Positions 6,241 to 6,647 of a stretch of 6,647 bases of DNA are shown in pieces. The notes beneath the pieces are model-generated. The model did no database searches. It saw only the letters and a program-made list of their open reading frames with translations, and was not told the DNA's origin. Both the position numbers and the translations under genes were made by a program. Positions within the stretch are counted from its first letter, which is position 1. Each line of letters begins with the position of its first letter. Source of the DNA: Paracoccaceae bacterium (GTDB lineage Bacteria > Pseudomonadota > Alphaproteobacteria > Rhodobacterales > Rhodobacteraceae). The DNA is taken from assembly GCA_007119835.1 (NCBI GenBank), contig SKOX01000311.1, forward strand, positions 1 through 6,647, given 5' to 3'.

Positions 6241-6647
6241 TCAGAAGATCCCGCCAAGACCGATCCTGCCGAGCATCTGTCGCATCAGGAGGTCGATCGG
6301 CAGGTAGTAGGTATGCACGGCAAAGAGCAGCGCCGGGATCCCGACCACGATCAGCGCGAGAACCCCGCCGACTACCCCGCGCTTCCAGCGGGTTTCCTGC
6401 CGGGTGCGGATGTAGGGGATGGTAGCGAAGGGCTGGATCCCGAGCTTGTTGCTGAGCTCCACCGGCCGGCGGATCGAGCGGTTGAGAAGTTCGAGCAGGA
6501 CAATGAAGCCCAGACCCGCCCCGAGACCGCCAGCAACGCCGGCGCCGGCGATCAGGATCCGGTTGGGCTTCTCCGGTGAGGTCGGGGCCACCGCCGGTTC
6601 CACCAGGGTGAAGCGCTCGCCCTTCGACATCACCTCGATGCGTTCGC
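6241..6647 (-). CDS. GumC/Wzz-type polysaccharide co-polymerase (chain-length determinant), C-terminal part
   Basis: The last 134 codons of a gene entering from the right edge, ending with TGA at 6243-6241. The segment opens with ERIEVMSKGERFTLVEPAVA and PEKPNR, the typical end of the periplasmic coiled-coil domain just before the second membrane helix of Wzz/GumC proteins. A Gly/Ala-rich membrane segment follows (ILIAGAGVAGGLGAGLGFIV, about 6492-6551). Next comes a cytoplasmic stretch with RRPVELSNKLGIQPFATIPY and a basic RTRQETRWKR, then a further hydrophobic segment (VVGGVLALIVVGIPALLFAV, about 6314-6373). A short tail ends in GLGGIF. These proteins sit in the inner membrane, set polysaccharide chain length and activate the partner kinase, whose gene follows immediately. 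The GTG near 6633 is internal, because the frame continues upstream to the window edge. The extra terminal hydrophobic segment after the usual second helix is notable. Confidence 0.85.
   Translation of the reverse strand, partial: ERIEVMSKGERFTLVEPAVAPTSPEKPNRILIAGAGVAGGLGAGLGFIVLLELLNRSIRRPVELSNKLGIQPFATIPYIRTRQETRWKRGVVGGVLALIVVGIPALLFAVHTYYLPIDLLMRQMLGRIGLGGIF

Noticed and set aside
5757..6425. 222-codon plus-strand frame across the kinase and co-polymerase genes
   Set aside because: It lies antisense to two genes with clear family motifs, crosses their intergenic gap, and its translation is low-complexity Arg/Gly/Ala.

Overview
The window looks like an exopolysaccharide (EPS) region of a GC-rich alphaproteobacterium, most plausibly of the Rhodobacterales. 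Three things point there: high GC and GC-rich third codon positions in most genes; a GumC/Wzz-type co-polymerase C-terminus followed by a separate CpsD-like tyrosine kinase; and Ig-like repeats of a style common in large Rhodobacteraceae proteins. The lineage is an inference from remembered sequence style, with no database check.

Layout. (1) Positions 2-4489, plus strand: the last 1495 codons of a very large protein whose start lies outside the window. It begins with two tandem copies of a roughly 295-residue unit made of three beta-rich modules. A compositionally different C-terminal half follows. It holds two large uncharacterised modules separated by a Pro/Gly/Asn linker. The first (about 1685-2938) is rich in helices, Trp and His and resembles alpha/alpha-toroid polysaccharide lyases in style. 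The second (about 3008-4486) is a beta-then-alpha module that I associate with an unnamed alphaproteobacterial family. (2) Positions 4490-4581: a 13-bp perfect terminator hairpin, then a second inverted repeat and an imperfect direct repeat in the leader of the next gene. (3) Positions 4582-5319, plus strand: a class I SAM-dependent methyltransferase of clearly lower GC than its neighbours. (4) Positions 5349-6182, minus strand: a stand-alone bacterial tyrosine (BY) kinase ending in a Tyr-rich tail. (5) Positions 6241-6647, minus strand: the C-terminal 134 residues of its cognate polysaccharide co-polymerase, running off the right edge.

How they may work together. The co-polymerase and kinase form one minus-strand transcription unit and should control polymerisation and export of a surface or secreted polysaccharide. 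The methyltransferase may modify a sugar or chain end in that pathway. The giant repeat protein may be a polysaccharide-binding or polysaccharide-processing protein, but its N-terminus, any secretion signal and its catalytic activity are not visible here. The least described element is its C-terminal half. I see no rRNA, tRNA, CRISPR array, transposase or integrase.
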